A DNA stretch of 64,000 bases from an uncultured Chitinophaga sp. (GTDB lineage Bacteria; Bacteroidota; Bacteroidia; Chitinophagales; Chitinophagaceae). The notes below the pieces were generated by a model. That model was not told the origin of the DNA and ran no database searches. It was given only the letters and a program-made list of their open reading frames with translations. Location of the stretch: NCBI RefSeq assembly GCF_937898475.1, contig NZ_CALEJS010000025.1, forward strand, positions 1 to 64,000. Direction: 5' to 3'. This document shows, piece after piece, positions 6,152 through 15,793 of the stretch (the first letter of the stretch is position 1; the number at the start of each line of letters is the position of its first letter). The position numbers and the translations under genes are program-made.

Positions 6152-8842
6152 ATGTTGCGTAAATTCCTGAAGATCTTACTGGTTGTTATCGTGGTGTTAG
6201 TGGTGGCCGCCTTTGCCATTCCTTACTTCTTTAAGGATAAGATCATGGCCATCGTAAAAACTGAGCTGAACAAACAGCTGAACGCCAAGGTTGATTTCAA
6301 GGATGTTGACCTCAGCCTGTTCAGGCATTTTCCGCGGCTGGCAGTAGGACTGGAAGAATTACAGGTGATCAACAACGCTCCATTTGAGGGAGATACCCTG
6401 GTAGCAGTGAAGAAGATAGACGCCGCCCTGAACCTCATGAGCGTTATCAAAGGCGATAAAATGGAGATCTACAGCATTGCAGTAGAACAGCCGCGTGTAA
6501 ACGCGCTGGTGGCCGCCAACGGAGACGTTAACTGGAACATTACCAAACCGGATACCGCACAAAGCACTACCGATACCGCCGCTTCCGAGCCTTTCTCCAT
6601 GCGCCTGGAAAGCTATAAGATATCAGACGCATACATTAACTACGACGATCGCCAGGGTAATATGCAGATGATCATCGATCACCTGCACCATGAAGGCAAG
6701 GGAGATTTTACGCAGGATCTCTTTACCCTGCAAACCAGCACCAATGCTGACGCCATTACCTTCCGTTATGGCCTGATCCCCTACCTTTCACAGGTAGGCG
6801 CTAAAGTGGATGCAGACCTGGAGATAGATAACAAAACAAGCACCTATACCTTTAAGAACGGTAAAGTGCTGATGAATAACCTGGAACTGGCCGTACAAGG
6901 CTTTTTCAGGCTGATAAACGACAGTACCTATGGTATGGATCTGAACTTTAAAGCGCCTTCCACCAACTTTAAAGACCTGCTCTCCCTGGTACCATCCGTA
7001 TACTCAAAAGATTTCGGCAAGATCAAAACAGAAGGTACCGCCGCCTTTGACGGTTTTGTAAAAGGCACCTACAGCGCTACACAGATGCCTGCTTTCGGCG
7101 TGCACCTGGCTGTAAAGAACGGCTTCTTCCAGTACCCGGATCTGCCCAAACCTGTTAAGAACATCCAGCTGACACTGAACGTAGAGAACCCCGATGGTGT
7201 TCCCGACCATACGGTAGTAAATATGCCCGCCGCCCACCTGGAAATGGATAATACGCCGCTGGACCTTCGCCTGCTGGTGAAAACACCGGTATCAGATATG
7301 TATGTGGACGGCGCCGCCAAAGGAAAGCTGGACCTCTCTAAAATAAGCCAGTTCGTGAAACTGGAACAGGGCACTGAGCTGACTGGCCTGCTGGATGCAG
7401 ATATCAGCGCCAAAGGCAACATGAGCGCGATAGAAAAACAACAGTACGACCGCTTCTACGCCGCCGGTACCCTGCTGCTGAACAACATGCTATACCGCAG
7501 CAAAGACTACCCGGACGGTGTAAAGGTGAACAACCTTTCCCTGAAATTCAACCCGCGCAACGTAACGGTAGAGCAGTTTAACGGCCAGTACCTGGGCACT
7601 AATTTCCAGGCCAACGGTGAAGTGAATAACCTGCTGGCCTATATGTTCAAGAACCAGCCGCTGGATGGCAGGCTGGCAGTGAAAGCGGATGAAGTGAACC
7701 TGGATAAGTGGATGGGCCTGGCGGGCAGCACCGGTAGCACCACCGCAGCTGCAGATACGGCCAACACGGAACCCTTTGCCGTTCCCGCCAACCTGGATCT
7801 GGGCCTTACCGCGCAGGTAGATAAAGTGCACTACGATAAACTGGATCTTACCAATATGTCCGGCAAGCTGCTGATCAAAGATGAAACCGTACTAATGCAG
7901 AATGTTAAAGGCAATGCACTGCAGGGCAGCATGGAAGTAAACGGCAGCTACAGCACCAAAGAAAGCAAACACAACCCCGACATCAATCTTGCTTATAACG
8001 TACAACAGCTGGATGTACAACAAACTTTCAACGCCTTCAACACGGTACAGAAACTAATGCCGATAGGACAGTTCCTCTCCGGTAAGATCTCTTCCCAGTT
8101 AAGCCTGCAAGGTAAGCTGGGCAAGGATATGATGCCCGTGCTCAACACCCTTACCGGCGACGGTAACCTGCTGCTGATAGAAGGTTTCCTGAAAAAGTTT
8201 GCCCCGGTAGACCAGCTGGCCAACCAGCTGAATGTTGCACAGCTGAAAGACATTTCGCTGAAAGATATCAAGAGCTACTTTTCTTTTGAGAACGGACGTG
8301 TAAAGATCAATCCCTTCAAACTGAAAGTAGCGAATGTAAATATGGCGATTGCCGGTTCTCATGGCATTGACCAATCGCTGGACTATACCCTGAACCTGGT
8401 GCTGCCCCGCAGCGTAATGGGCACACAGGCCAATTCGCTGATCAACAACCTGGTTACACAGGCCACTAATAAAGGCATCCCCGTAAATGTAAGCGACAGC
8501 GTGCACCTGCAGGTGTTATTAGGCGGCAACATCATGAAACCTACTTATAAAACAGACCTCCAGGAAACGGCTTCGCGCGCAGGCGCTGAATTGAAAGATC
8601 AGGCCACTGCACTGGTAAAGAACAAAGTGGATTCTGCCAAGAGTACGGTTAAGGATTCACTGAACCAGGTTAAACAGCATGTAACCAGTTCACTGAAAGA
8701 GGAACTGGCTAAAAAACTGAGCGGTCAGAAGGATACGGCGACTACTGCAGGCCAGGAAAAACCTGCCCAGAATGTGGGCAAACAGGCGGAACAGACGCTG
8801 AAGAATACCGTGAATGGGTTGTTTAAGAAGAAGGGACAGTAG
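6152..8842 (+). CDS. AsmA family protein
   Basis: With the start at 6152 (MLRKFLKILLVVIVVLVVAA) the protein is 896 residues. It has one N-terminal membrane helix followed by an AsmA N-terminal domain (KAKVDFKDVDLSLFRHFPRL-like segment near 45-65) and a long beta-rich body. The AsmA C-terminal region is near 690-800 (LTGDGNLLLIEGFLKKFAPV). The end is a lysine- and threonine-rich coiled tail. AsmA proteins of the wider TamB/YhdP group bridge the periplasm and are thought to carry or position phospholipids for the outer membrane. The predicted groove-forming repeat and the length fit this. It stands alone, 85 bases after the P460 pair, and is followed by a non-coding repeat cluster. Confidence 0.88.
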   Translation: MLRKFLKILLVVIVVLVVAAFAIPYFFKDKIMAIVKTELNKQLNAKVDFKDVDLSLFRHFPRLAVGLEELQVINNAPFEGDTLVAVKKIDAALNLMSVIKGDKMEIYSIAVEQPRVNALVAANGDVNWNITKPDTAQSTTDTAASEPFSMRLESYKISDAYINYDDRQGNMQMIIDHLHHEGKGDFTQDLFTLQTSTNADAITFRYGLIPYLSQVGAKVDADLEIDNKTSTYTFKNGKVLMNNLELAVQGFFRLINDSTYGMDLNFKAPSTNFKDLLSLVPSVYSKDFGKIKTEGTAAFDGFVKGTYSATQMPAFGVHLAVKNGFFQYPDLPKPVKNIQLTLNVENPDGVPDHTVVNMPAAHLEMDNTPLDLRLLVKTPVSDMYVDGAAKGKLDLSKISQFVKLEQGTELTGLLDADISAKGNMSAIEKQQYDRFYAAGTLLLNNMLYRSKDYPDGVKVNNLSLKFNPRNVTVEQFNGQYLGTNFQANGEVNNLLAYMFKNQPLDGRLAVKADEVNLDKWMGLAGSTGSTTAAADTANTEPFAVPANLDLGLTAQVDKVHYDKLDLTNMSGKLLIKDETVLMQNVKGNALQGSMEVNGSYSTKESKHNPDINLAYNVQQLDVQQTFNAFNTVQKLMPIGQFLSGKISSQLSLQGKLGKDMMPVLNTLTGDGNLLLIEGFLKKFAPVDQLANQLNVAQLKDISLKDIKSYFSFENGRVKINPFKLKVANVNMAIAGSHGIDQSLDYTLNLVLPRSVMGTQANSLINNLVTQATNKGIPVNVSDSVHLQVLLGGNIMKPTYKTDLQETASRAGAELKDQATALVKNKVDSAKSTVKDSLNQVKQHVTSSLKEELAKKLSGQKDTATTAGQEKPAQNVGKQAEQTLKNTVNGLFKKKGQ

Positions 8843-8896
8843 AAGGGGGAGAAGGAAGAGGAAGGAGGGCAAAGGTGCAAACAGGTCTTCCATCCT

Positions 8897-9214
8897 CGCG
8901 TCATTGCAAGGCCGTGTGTATAGCCGCTGCGCGAGGGAGGCCGAAGCAATCTTTTAAACAACAAACGGCTGGCAACAAACGAAACCTATTTACTATCCAA
9001 AAAGATTGCTTCGTCGCGCCTCGCGCGCCAAGGCTTTACTGCTTCTCGCAATGACGTACGATGAAGACCTTTTTGATCTTCAAAAGATTGCCTGGCCCCG
9101 GCTTCCCGCTAAGGCTTTGCGGGCCTCGCAATGACGTACGCTGAAAATTCGGGTCTGCTATCGCGTCATTGCAAGCAATAGAGCCCAGCGCAGCGCGCAA
9201 CGAAGCAATCTTTT
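8897..9214. repeat. cluster of four REP-like interspersed elements
   Basis: Four related copies lie in the 441-base gap between the AsmA and SdpI genes. Copies at 8897-8954 and 9163-9214 read from GCGTCATTGCAAG to GAAGCAATCTTT on the plus strand. Copies at 9001-9060 and 9082-9140 are inverted and read from AAAGATTGC to TCGCAATGACGTACG. Each has a variable GC-rich middle that can form a hairpin. Similar TCATTGCGAGG...GAAGCAATCT elements are scattered in many bacterial genomes. No open frame in the gap looks like a gene. Confidence 0.85.
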
Positions 9215-9283
9215 TCTTTACCAGGCCTGAAGCGCCCCACTCCCGTTTTTTTCGTAACTTATATACACGAAAACACCACGTAC

Positions 9284-9673
9284 ATGACCGCCTTCATCCA
9301 TAGTACGTACTGTAATGCGAGCCTGCTGGCCGGACTGGTGTTCCTGTTCATGGGTTACTTCATCCGGCGCTTTCCCCCCAAAAGCATGAAAACCTGGTAT
9401 GGCTACCGCAGCTTTTACTCCACACAGAATATTGATACCTGGCATGCGGCCAACCTGCATGCGGCCCATATCTCCCGTAAAATAGGGATCCTGCTGCTGG
9501 TGTTCGGCATTGCCTGCGCCTTATTCTTTTCTTCGCAGACAGAGCTTTTCTTTTATGTGACCATCAGCCCGGTGGTGATCGGCGCGCTGTATATGGTAGG
9601 ATATACAGAATGGAAGCTCGGGCAGGAGTTTGATGAGGAAGGAAACAGAAGAACGGAAGAACCACAGCAATAA
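9284..9673 (+). CDS. SdpI family membrane protein
   Basis: A 129-residue protein with three likely membrane helices: 14-29 (ASLLAGLVFLFMGYFI), about 65-81 (KIGILLLVFGIACALFF) and about 88-105. Between the first two is the SdpI signature: WYGYRSFYSTQNIDTWHAAN, in which an N-x-x-x-W follows the GYR motif. SdpI of B. subtilis is the immunity protein and signal receptor for the SdpC toxin, but most homologues outside Bacilli have no toxin nearby and unknown roles. No toxin gene is seen here. It is convergent with the RND operon and may share the hairpin at 9679-9700. Confidence 0.82.
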   Translation: MTAFIHSTYCNASLLAGLVFLFMGYFIRRFPPKSMKTWYGYRSFYSTQNIDTWHAANLHAAHISRKIGILLLVFGIACALFFSSQTELFFYVTISPVVIGALYMVGYTEWKLGQEFDEEGNRRTEEPQQ

Positions 9674-9700
9674 AAAAAGGGCGCCGCTTATGCGACGCCC
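9672..9700 (-). terminator. terminator of the RND efflux operon
   Basis: On the minus strand GGGCGTCGC, loop ATAA, GCGGCGCCC (one mismatch) is followed by seven T residues, a classic Rho-independent form, 28 bases after the RND pump stop codon. The plus-strand SdpI gene ends within it. Confidence 0.8.
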
Positions 9701-9727
9701 CCCGCTAAAACACGGTACTTAAATCTA

Positions 9728-12700
9728 TCAAACGGGTCCGTGAACATCGTCACCGGAAATATTATAGCTCTCTCTTAATTTGGCCAGCTTCTCTTTACCG
9801 TACGCAAAGCGGGTGATGATCACAAACAACACCGGTACAATAAAGATGGCCAGGAAGGTGGCTGTGAACATACCACCCAACACGGTCCATCCCATGGTTT
9901 TACGGGCTTCTGCGCCGGCTCCGGAAGCCAGCACCAGTGGCATAATACCCAGCAGGAAGGCCAGGGAGGTCATGATGATAGGCCGCAAACGCAGCTTCGC
10001 AGCTTCCACAGAAGCAGTTACCAGTTCCATACCACGGTCTACACGTTCCTTGGCGTATTCCACGATCAGGATGGCGTTCTTGGCCGCCAGACCTATCAGC
10101 GTGATCATACCGATCTGCGCGTATACGTTGTTGGTCAGGTTAGGCAGTAAGGTAAGCGTGAGAATGGCCCCAAACATACCAATGGGCACCGCCAGCAGTA
10201 CAGAGAAGGGCACCGACCAGCTTTCATACAAGGCTGCCAGGAACAGGAACACGAATATGATAGACAAGGCAAAGATGTAAACCGTTTTAGATCCGGATAA
10301 TAACTCCTCGCGGCTCAGACCGGAGAACTCATAACCGTATCCTTCCGGCAGCACCTGCGCGGCTACTTCCTGCAACGCCCTGATGGCATCACCGCTACTG
10401 TATCCCGGAGCCGGCGTACCGTTGATCTCCGCAGAACGGAACAGGTTATAGTGCGAGATCACCGGCGCGCTCTCTATCACCTTATAGGATGTTAACGTGC
10501 TTAAAGGTACCATACCGCCCGCCTGGTTACGTACATAGTACTGTCCCAGGTCACTAATGCTGCCGCGGTAAGTGGAATCTGCCTGTGTTACCACGCGGAA
10601 GTTCCGCCCATACACGGTAAAGTCATTAATGTAGGCGCTACCCATATAGGTTTGTAATGCAGTAGCGATATCAGAGATCTGTACACCCAGTTTCTTGGCT
10701 TTTTCACGGTCTATCTCCAGCTGGTAACCCGGTGTGCGGGCGGTGAAGAAGGAGAAGCCGCGTGCAATTTCAGGACGCTGGTTAATAGCGGCCGTGAAAC
10801 GCTGCAGCACACTTTCAAATTGCTTGATATCTGTACCACTACGTTGCTGCAATACAAAGGAGAAACCGGCGGTCTGACCCAGACCGGGGATAGCCGGCGG
10901 CGGTATCACCACCACATTGGCTTCCTTGAAGCGCGACAGCTTCTGCTGCAGCTGCGCTACCAGGCCAAAGATCTGGTCTGATTTCTTTTTACGCTGATCC
11001 CAGGGTTTCAGCTGACAGAAGATGGTAGCACTGTTTGATTTGGTGGCAAAGTTCACCACGTTCAAACCACCCAGCGCAGCGTAGTGACCAATAGCGGGCA
11101 CGCTGTCCAGTATCTTCATCATCTGCGACATCACGCTTACGGTACGTTCTGTAGAAGCTGATTCCGGCAGATCGAAGGTGATGTACACACGGCCTTCATC
11201 TTCTGTAGGAATAAAGCCGGAAGGCTTGGTGCGGAACAACATCACGGCGCCCACACAAATACACAGCAGGATGATCATCACATAGCGCGACCAGCGAATG
11301 CTCTTCTTAACGCCCATGGAGTATCGGGAAGTAGTATGCCCGAACCAGCGGTTAAAGCGGTAGAAGAACTGGTTAAGACCTTTTGAGTCCTTATCCAGGT
11401 GCATGGGGCGCAGGATCAGCGTACACAATGCAGGCGTGAGTGAAAGGGCCACAAAAGCGGAGATCAGTACGGAGATCGCGATGGTGATGGCGAACTGCTG
11501 ATACAAACGGCCTACGATACCCGGTATAAAGCCCACCGGTACAAACACCGCCGCCAAAATAAGGGCAATGGCTATTACCGGGCCGGATATCTCTTTCATC
11601 GCCTGGGCAGTGGCCTCCTTGGGCGACATCTTATTATGATCTATATTATGCTGCACCGCTTCCACCACTACAATGGCGTCATCCACCACGATACCGATGG
11701 CCAGTACGAAACCGAACAGGGTCAGGGTATTGATGGTAAAGCCCAAGGGTATGAAGAAGATAAAGGTAGCAATGATAGATACCGGGATAGCCAGTACAGG
11801 TATCAGTGTAGCCCTCCAGCTTTGCAGGAAGAGGAACACCACTACCACCACCAGGGCCAGGGCTTCCAGCAGCGTTTCCACCACTTCGTGAATAGACACC
11901 TCGATCACGGAAACAGATTCGAAAGGCACTACATATTCCACGTCTGCGGGGAACTGCTTCTTCAGTTGTTCCATAGCGGCGTATACATTCTCTGCGGTTT
12001 CAAGCGCGTTACTTCCCGGGGCCTGGTAGATCAGGAGGTAGGAAGCGCGACGGCCGTCTACATAGGAGTTGCTGGCGTAGTTGAATTTACCCAGTTCTAC
12101 CCTGGCCACATCTTTCAGGTATACCAGGTTACCGTTATCCGGACGGGTTTTTACAATGATATTGCCAAACTCCTCTTTGGTAACCAAACGCCCTTTTACC
12201 TGGACGGTGTATTCAAATGTCTGGCCTGCCGGCGCGGGGGGTGCACCCACTGTACCACCGGTGATCTGTGCGTTCTGTTCGGCGATAGCGGCCCTTACAT
12301 CGTTGGCGGTAACACCCATTTCAGCGAGCTTGTCGGGCTTCAGCCACACGCGCATACTGAAATCGTCTGCACGGGTAAACACGTCGCCCACACCTTTGGC
12401 GCGCAGAAGGGCGTCCCTGATGTAGACGTTGGTATAGTTATCCAGGAATTTAATATCGTGTGTGCCTTTGGGTGAGTACATGGCCACCAGCATCAGGATG
12501 CTGGGATTACGTTTTCTCACGGTCAAACCCAAACGTTGTACTTCCTGCGGCAGTGTGGGCTGTGCAATGCCTACACGGTTCTGTACGTCCAGGGCGGCGA
12601 TGTTGATGTCTGTACCTACTTCAAAGTTAACGGTCATACTCATGGCGCCGTTACTGGTACTGTTACTCTGCAGGTAGGTCATTCCCGGGGTACCGTTCAC

Positions 12701-12907
12701 CTGCACTTCTACCGGCGTGGCCACGGTTTGTTCCACCGTCTGGGCATCGGCGCCGATGTAGGTACCGGTTACCTGTACGGTAGGCGGCGTAATTTCCGGG
12801 TACTGTCCTACGGGCAGGGTGGTCATCGCCAATATGCCTACCAGCACCAATACAATAGAGATTACTATAGCGGTTACTGGTCTGCGTATAAAAGTATCTG
12901 CAATCAT
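9728..12907 (-). CDS. RND multidrug efflux pump, inner-membrane subunit (HAE1 type)
   Basis: This 1059-residue protein is full length for the AcrB/MexB family. It starts MIADTFIRRPVTAIVISI, has the porter-domain motif QYPEITPPTVQV at about 36-47, and shows 12 predicted membrane helices in two halves with large periplasmic loops. The proton-relay residues are present: a double Asp in helix 4 (GIVVDDAIVVVE, near 410) and a Lys in helix 10 (IGLAAKNAILIVEY). It uses the proton gradient to export drugs, detergents or metabolites through the outer-membrane channel. It is the last gene of the channel-adaptor-pump operon, 116 bases after the adaptor. The substrate range cannot be read from the sequence. 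Confidence 0.97.
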   Translation of the reverse strand: MIADTFIRRPVTAIVISIVLVLVGILAMTTLPVGQYPEITPPTVQVTGTYIGADAQTVEQTVATPVEVQVNGTPGMTYLQSNSTSNGAMSMTVNFEVGTDINIAALDVQNRVGIAQPTLPQEVQRLGLTVRKRNPSILMLVAMYSPKGTHDIKFLDNYTNVYIRDALLRAKGVGDVFTRADDFSMRVWLKPDKLAEMGVTANDVRAAIAEQNAQITGGTVGAPPAPAGQTFEYTVQVKGRLVTKEEFGNIIVKTRPDNGNLVYLKDVARVELGKFNYASNSYVDGRRASYLLIYQAPGSNALETAENVYAAMEQLKKQFPADVEYVVPFESVSVIEVSIHEVVETLLEALALVVVVVFLFLQSWRATLIPVLAIPVSIIATFIFFIPLGFTINTLTLFGFVLAIGIVVDDAIVVVEAVQHNIDHNKMSPKEATAQAMKEISGPVIAIALILAAVFVPVGFIPGIVGRLYQQFAITIAISVLISAFVALSLTPALCTLILRPMHLDKDSKGLNQFFYRFNRWFGHTTSRYSMGVKKSIRWSRYVMIILLCICVGAVMLFRTKPSGFIPTEDEGRVYITFDLPESASTERTVSVMSQMMKILDSVPAIGHYAALGGLNVVNFATKSNSATIFCQLKPWDQRKKKSDQIFGLVAQLQQKLSRFKEANVVVIPPPAIPGLGQTAGFSFVLQQRSGTDIKQFESVLQRFTAAINQRPEIARGFSFFTARTPGYQLEIDREKAKKLGVQISDIATALQTYMGSAYINDFTVYGRNFRVVTQADSTYRGSISDLGQYYVRNQAGGMVPLSTLTSYKVIESAPVISHYNLFRSAEINGTPAPGYSSGDAIRALQEVAAQVLPEGYGYEFSGLSREELLSGSKTVYIFALSIIFVFLFLAALYESWSVPFSVLLAVPIGMFGAILTLTLLPNLTNNVYAQIGMITLIGLAAKNAILIVEYAKERVDRGMELVTASVEAAKLRLRPIIMTSLAFLLGIMPLVLASGAGAEARKTMGWTVLGGMFTATFLAIFIVPVLFVIITRFAYGKEKLAKLRESYNISGDDVHGPV

Positions 12908-13023
12908 GATCGTTTCTTCTATTGATTCACGTTATATTTTCAGCCGTTAGTCCTGGTTGTTGCTACGAATGCGAATGATGATCTTCCACGCCGTATTAAT
13001 GACCGGTGACTAACAACCAACAA

Positions 13024-14142
13024 CTATTTAGTCTGCGGCGGTGCGCCTACCTGTATCTTACCACTGTCGCGCAAGCGTTGAATACCTTCTGTGATCACTT
13101 TATCTCCTGCTTCAATACCGTCCATGATCACGATCTGGTCTCTGAGCTTGGGGCCCAGCTGTACTTTACGCTGCAGGGCGATGGAGTCTTTGGCAATGAA
13201 CACAAAGAATTCGCCCATCTGCTCAGTAACTGCTTTATAGGGGATGATCAGCCTGTCGCCTGACTGCTGGTTCAGCACGTTCATAACACAGCTCATACCG
13301 TCTTTCAGTTCGTCGTCAGGGTTCTGGAATTCCACTCTTATTTTGATGGTACCGGTTTGATTGTCTACACCACGGTCTATCGCTATGAGCTTACCGCTGT
13401 GTTTATAGTAAGCGCCGTTAGGCAGTTGTAAACGGAAGATGCTGTCTTGCGCACCGGCGGCTTTACCCTGTAAGTTGGCAAAACGGCTGATATCTGTTTC
13501 ATTCACCACGAAATCCACTGCGATGGGATTTTCGCTGGAGATGGTATTGAGCAGCGTGGTACCGGGACTTACCTGCGCTCCCAGTTTCACCTGGGAGATA
13601 CCGATACGGCCTGTAAAAGGCGCTTTGATGAGTGAATAGTCAAGGTCTGTGCGGGCGGCCAGCAAAGCGGCTTCTGATGCGGCCAGCTGGCTGCGGTTGG
13701 TTTCAAGGGTGGCAGTGGCATTGTCCAGTGTCTGGCGGGCAATCGCATCCTGCTCTGCCAGTCGCTGGTACCTGTCCATATCTTTCTGCGCACGGTTAAA
13801 ATTGGCGCGGGCGCTTAAAATACCGGCTTCCGCCTGGCGGTAAGCCGCTTCGTACTTGCGGCGGTCTATTTCATACAGGGTTTTGCCTTTCTGCACTACT
13901 TCACCCTCTTTAAAGAAGATGCCGGTGATAAAACCGGATACCTGTGCACGCAGTTCAACGCTGTTGAGCGCCACCACCGTAGCAGGGTATTTATCATAGT
14001 AAACAGCCGGCGCGTGGTTGACTTCGGCAACGTTTACGGGTGTAGGCGGCAATACCACTGCAGCTTTCTTACCGGAGCTGCCGCAGGCGGTCCAGGAAAT
14101 AATGCCGAAAGCGCAAATAAGAACTAAGAGATTTTTTTCCAT
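13024..14142 (-). CDS. RND efflux periplasmic adaptor (membrane fusion lipoprotein)
   Basis: Starting at MEKNLLVLICAFG (14142) the protein is 372 residues; six upstream codons to 14160 are also open. The signal peptide ends in a lipobox at SWTAC, so it is probably a lipoprotein held in the inner membrane. A lipoyl/biotinyl half-motif (VELRAQVSGFITGIFFKEGEVVQKG split around 60-85) is followed by an alpha-helical hairpin (110-165) and a second lipoyl half (LIKAPFTGRIG). The beta-barrel and membrane-proximal domains come last (KVITEGIQRLRDSGKI). It links the pump to the TolC-like channel. It lies between those two genes on the same strand. Confidence 0.95.
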   Translation of the reverse strand: MEKNLLVLICAFGIISWTACGSSGKKAAVVLPPTPVNVAEVNHAPAVYYDKYPATVVALNSVELRAQVSGFITGIFFKEGEVVQKGKTLYEIDRRKYEAAYRQAEAGILSARANFNRAQKDMDRYQRLAEQDAIARQTLDNATATLETNRSQLAASEAALLAARTDLDYSLIKAPFTGRIGISQVKLGAQVSPGTTLLNTISSENPIAVDFVVNETDISRFANLQGKAAGAQDSIFRLQLPNGAYYKHSGKLIAIDRGVDNQTGTIKIRVEFQNPDDELKDGMSCVMNVLNQQSGDRLIIPYKAVTEQMGEFFVFIAKDSIALQRKVQLGPKLRDQIVIMDGIEAGDKVITEGIQRLRDSGKIQVGAPPQTK

Positions 14143-14208
14143 CTGAAAATCGTTTATCAAATCCGGTTTTTTTCTTGTTGTCAGCAGCTAGCAGCTGATT
14201 GCTAAAAG

Positions 14209-15534
14209 CTAGTTGCCTGTTAATGTTCCCAATGATCTTTGCAGATCTATCTTGCTGGAAAGCACCTGGTACAGTGCATTGAAATAATTGAGCTGTGCTG
14301 TGCGCAGGTCTGTTTCCGAAGTGATCACTTCCAGGTAGGTTTTAACGCCTTCCTTGTACTGCAGGGAGATCAGGTCATACACTTCCTTTGCTTCCTGCAT
14401 ATTCTGCTGCTGCGCCAGGTAGTTGGTGTAATTGCTCTTATAGGCGGCCATGGCCTGTGTATATTCTGTATTGATCTGGCTCTTCAGCAATTCAAAGTCC
14501 CAGTCGTTACGCTTCAGCTGCAGTTCTGCCGCGCGGATGTTCTGCGTACGTTTACCACCCTGGAAGATGGGTACAGACAGCCGCAGGCCGAAGTAAGAGT
14601 TGGGCAGGTTATCCTTATACAGCTTTGAGAACTCGTTATTCAGGTAAGCCAGGTTATAGTTGGCAAAGGCGGATACATTAGGCAGGAAGCTCCATTTATT
14701 ATAGCGCAGCTCTGCTTCCAGCAGGTTCTTCTGCGTTTGGAGCAGCTGGTATTCTATCCTGTTCTCGTAAGTAAGGGTGATGCTGGTATCCAGGGATACT
14801 TCGCTTTCCATCTGCAGGGTATCATCTACCAGTTTCAGCGCTCCCTTTTCGGGATAGCCCATTAACTGGCGCAGGTAAGCGTATTTGCCTTCCAGTGATT
14901 CTTCGGCGCCTTTACGCTGGGCCCTGGCATTATTCAGGGCGATGTTGGCGCGCTTATAATCTATTTTATCCACGATACCGCCCTGGTACTGGTTGTAAGC
15001 GTCTTTCTGGCTGCGTTCCAGGCGAATGATATCTTCCTCCAGCACGGATATCTGCCTTTTGGTAAGCAGTACATCGTAATACGCCTTGCTCACATCGGTG
15101 ATCACGTCTATCTGGTTGCTGGCGGTAGTTTGCTTAGCCTGGCGGCGTACATCCCTGGCCGTACGGCTGGCTAGCAGCACATCGCGGTTAAACAGGTTCT
15201 GGGTAAGGCCGAATTGGGCGCCGGAGGTATTCTCCACCCCTGCTTTGATAGGGCTGCCATTAAAGTAGGTAGTGGGGATCTGGGTGTTGTGCTGATAGCT
15301 GGCGTCCAGGTTGATCTGGGGGTACCAGTCTGCCAGCCGGCTTTTGATATTGGCCTCCGTAATAGCTTCATCTAAAACGGATTGCCTTACTACGGGCTGA
15401 TGAGCTAAAGCATACCTTATACAGTCGCGCAGGTTAGCATCAGGCAGTAAAGAATCTGGCGCTTGCTGTGCATATACACAGGTATGAATGGTCATACCTA
15501 TCACAGCCGCCATAAAAAATGCTCTTTTCTTCAT
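14209..15534 (-). CDS. TolC family outer-membrane efflux channel
   Basis: A 441-residue protein with signal peptide MKKRAFFMAAVIGMTIHTCVYA, then two repeats of the outer-membrane efflux protein domain. The first begins DCIRYALAHQPVVRQSVLDE at about 37 and the second follows around 250, each with long coiled-coil helices. It should form a trimeric tunnel across the outer membrane that docks on the adaptor encoded 48 bases downstream. It is the first gene of the operon, and the operator-like palindrome at 15627-15652 lies about 95 bases before its start. Its stop codon is embedded in an intergenic keyword repeat (CAGCTGCTAG type). Confidence 0.95.
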   Translation of the reverse strand: MKKRAFFMAAVIGMTIHTCVYAQQAPDSLLPDANLRDCIRYALAHQPVVRQSVLDEAITEANIKSRLADWYPQINLDASYQHNTQIPTTYFNGSPIKAGVENTSGAQFGLTQNLFNRDVLLASRTARDVRRQAKQTTASNQIDVITDVSKAYYDVLLTKRQISVLEEDIIRLERSQKDAYNQYQGGIVDKIDYKRANIALNNARAQRKGAEESLEGKYAYLRQLMGYPEKGALKLVDDTLQMESEVSLDTSITLTYENRIEYQLLQTQKNLLEAELRYNKWSFLPNVSAFANYNLAYLNNEFSKLYKDNLPNSYFGLRLSVPIFQGGKRTQNIRAAELQLKRNDWDFELLKSQINTEYTQAMAAYKSNYTNYLAQQQNMQEAKEVYDLISLQYKEGVKTYLEVITSETDLRTAQLNYFNALYQVLSSKIDLQRSLGTLTGN

Positions 15535-15626
15535 AGAAATTTTTTGACAATCAATGCTTCTTTTGACCGATCAGGATTTAACAACGGGGTGTATATACGT
15601 TGGTCCATCATATAATAATAACTTAC

Positions 15627-15652
15627 CGTGTAATAATGTTGCGCATTACACG
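15627..15652. promoter_or_regulatory. operator-like palindrome upstream of the efflux operon
   Basis: CGTGTAAT and ATTACACG are perfect 8-bp arms separated by 10 bases, 93-118 bases before the TolC start. The middle holds a second partial palindrome (AATG...CATT). The size and form suit a TetR- or MarR-type dimer site, common in front of RND operons, but no such regulator gene is in this window. Confidence 0.5.
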
Positions 15653-15793
15653 ACATTTTTTATGGACAGCACGTATCCATTAGCCCCGTTATTAAGGTTG
15701 CTAAAACGTCTGGTGATGGTACCAAACTGTGTTACAGGTAGGTTCTAGGTGCTAAATTGCTACGCAAAGATAGCTATGGTTTCCGAATTTTTT

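Noticed and set aside
9284..9673. SdpI immunity gene with a toxin partner
   Set aside because: No SdpC-like toxin or SdpR-type regulator is nearby, so only the family name is supported.
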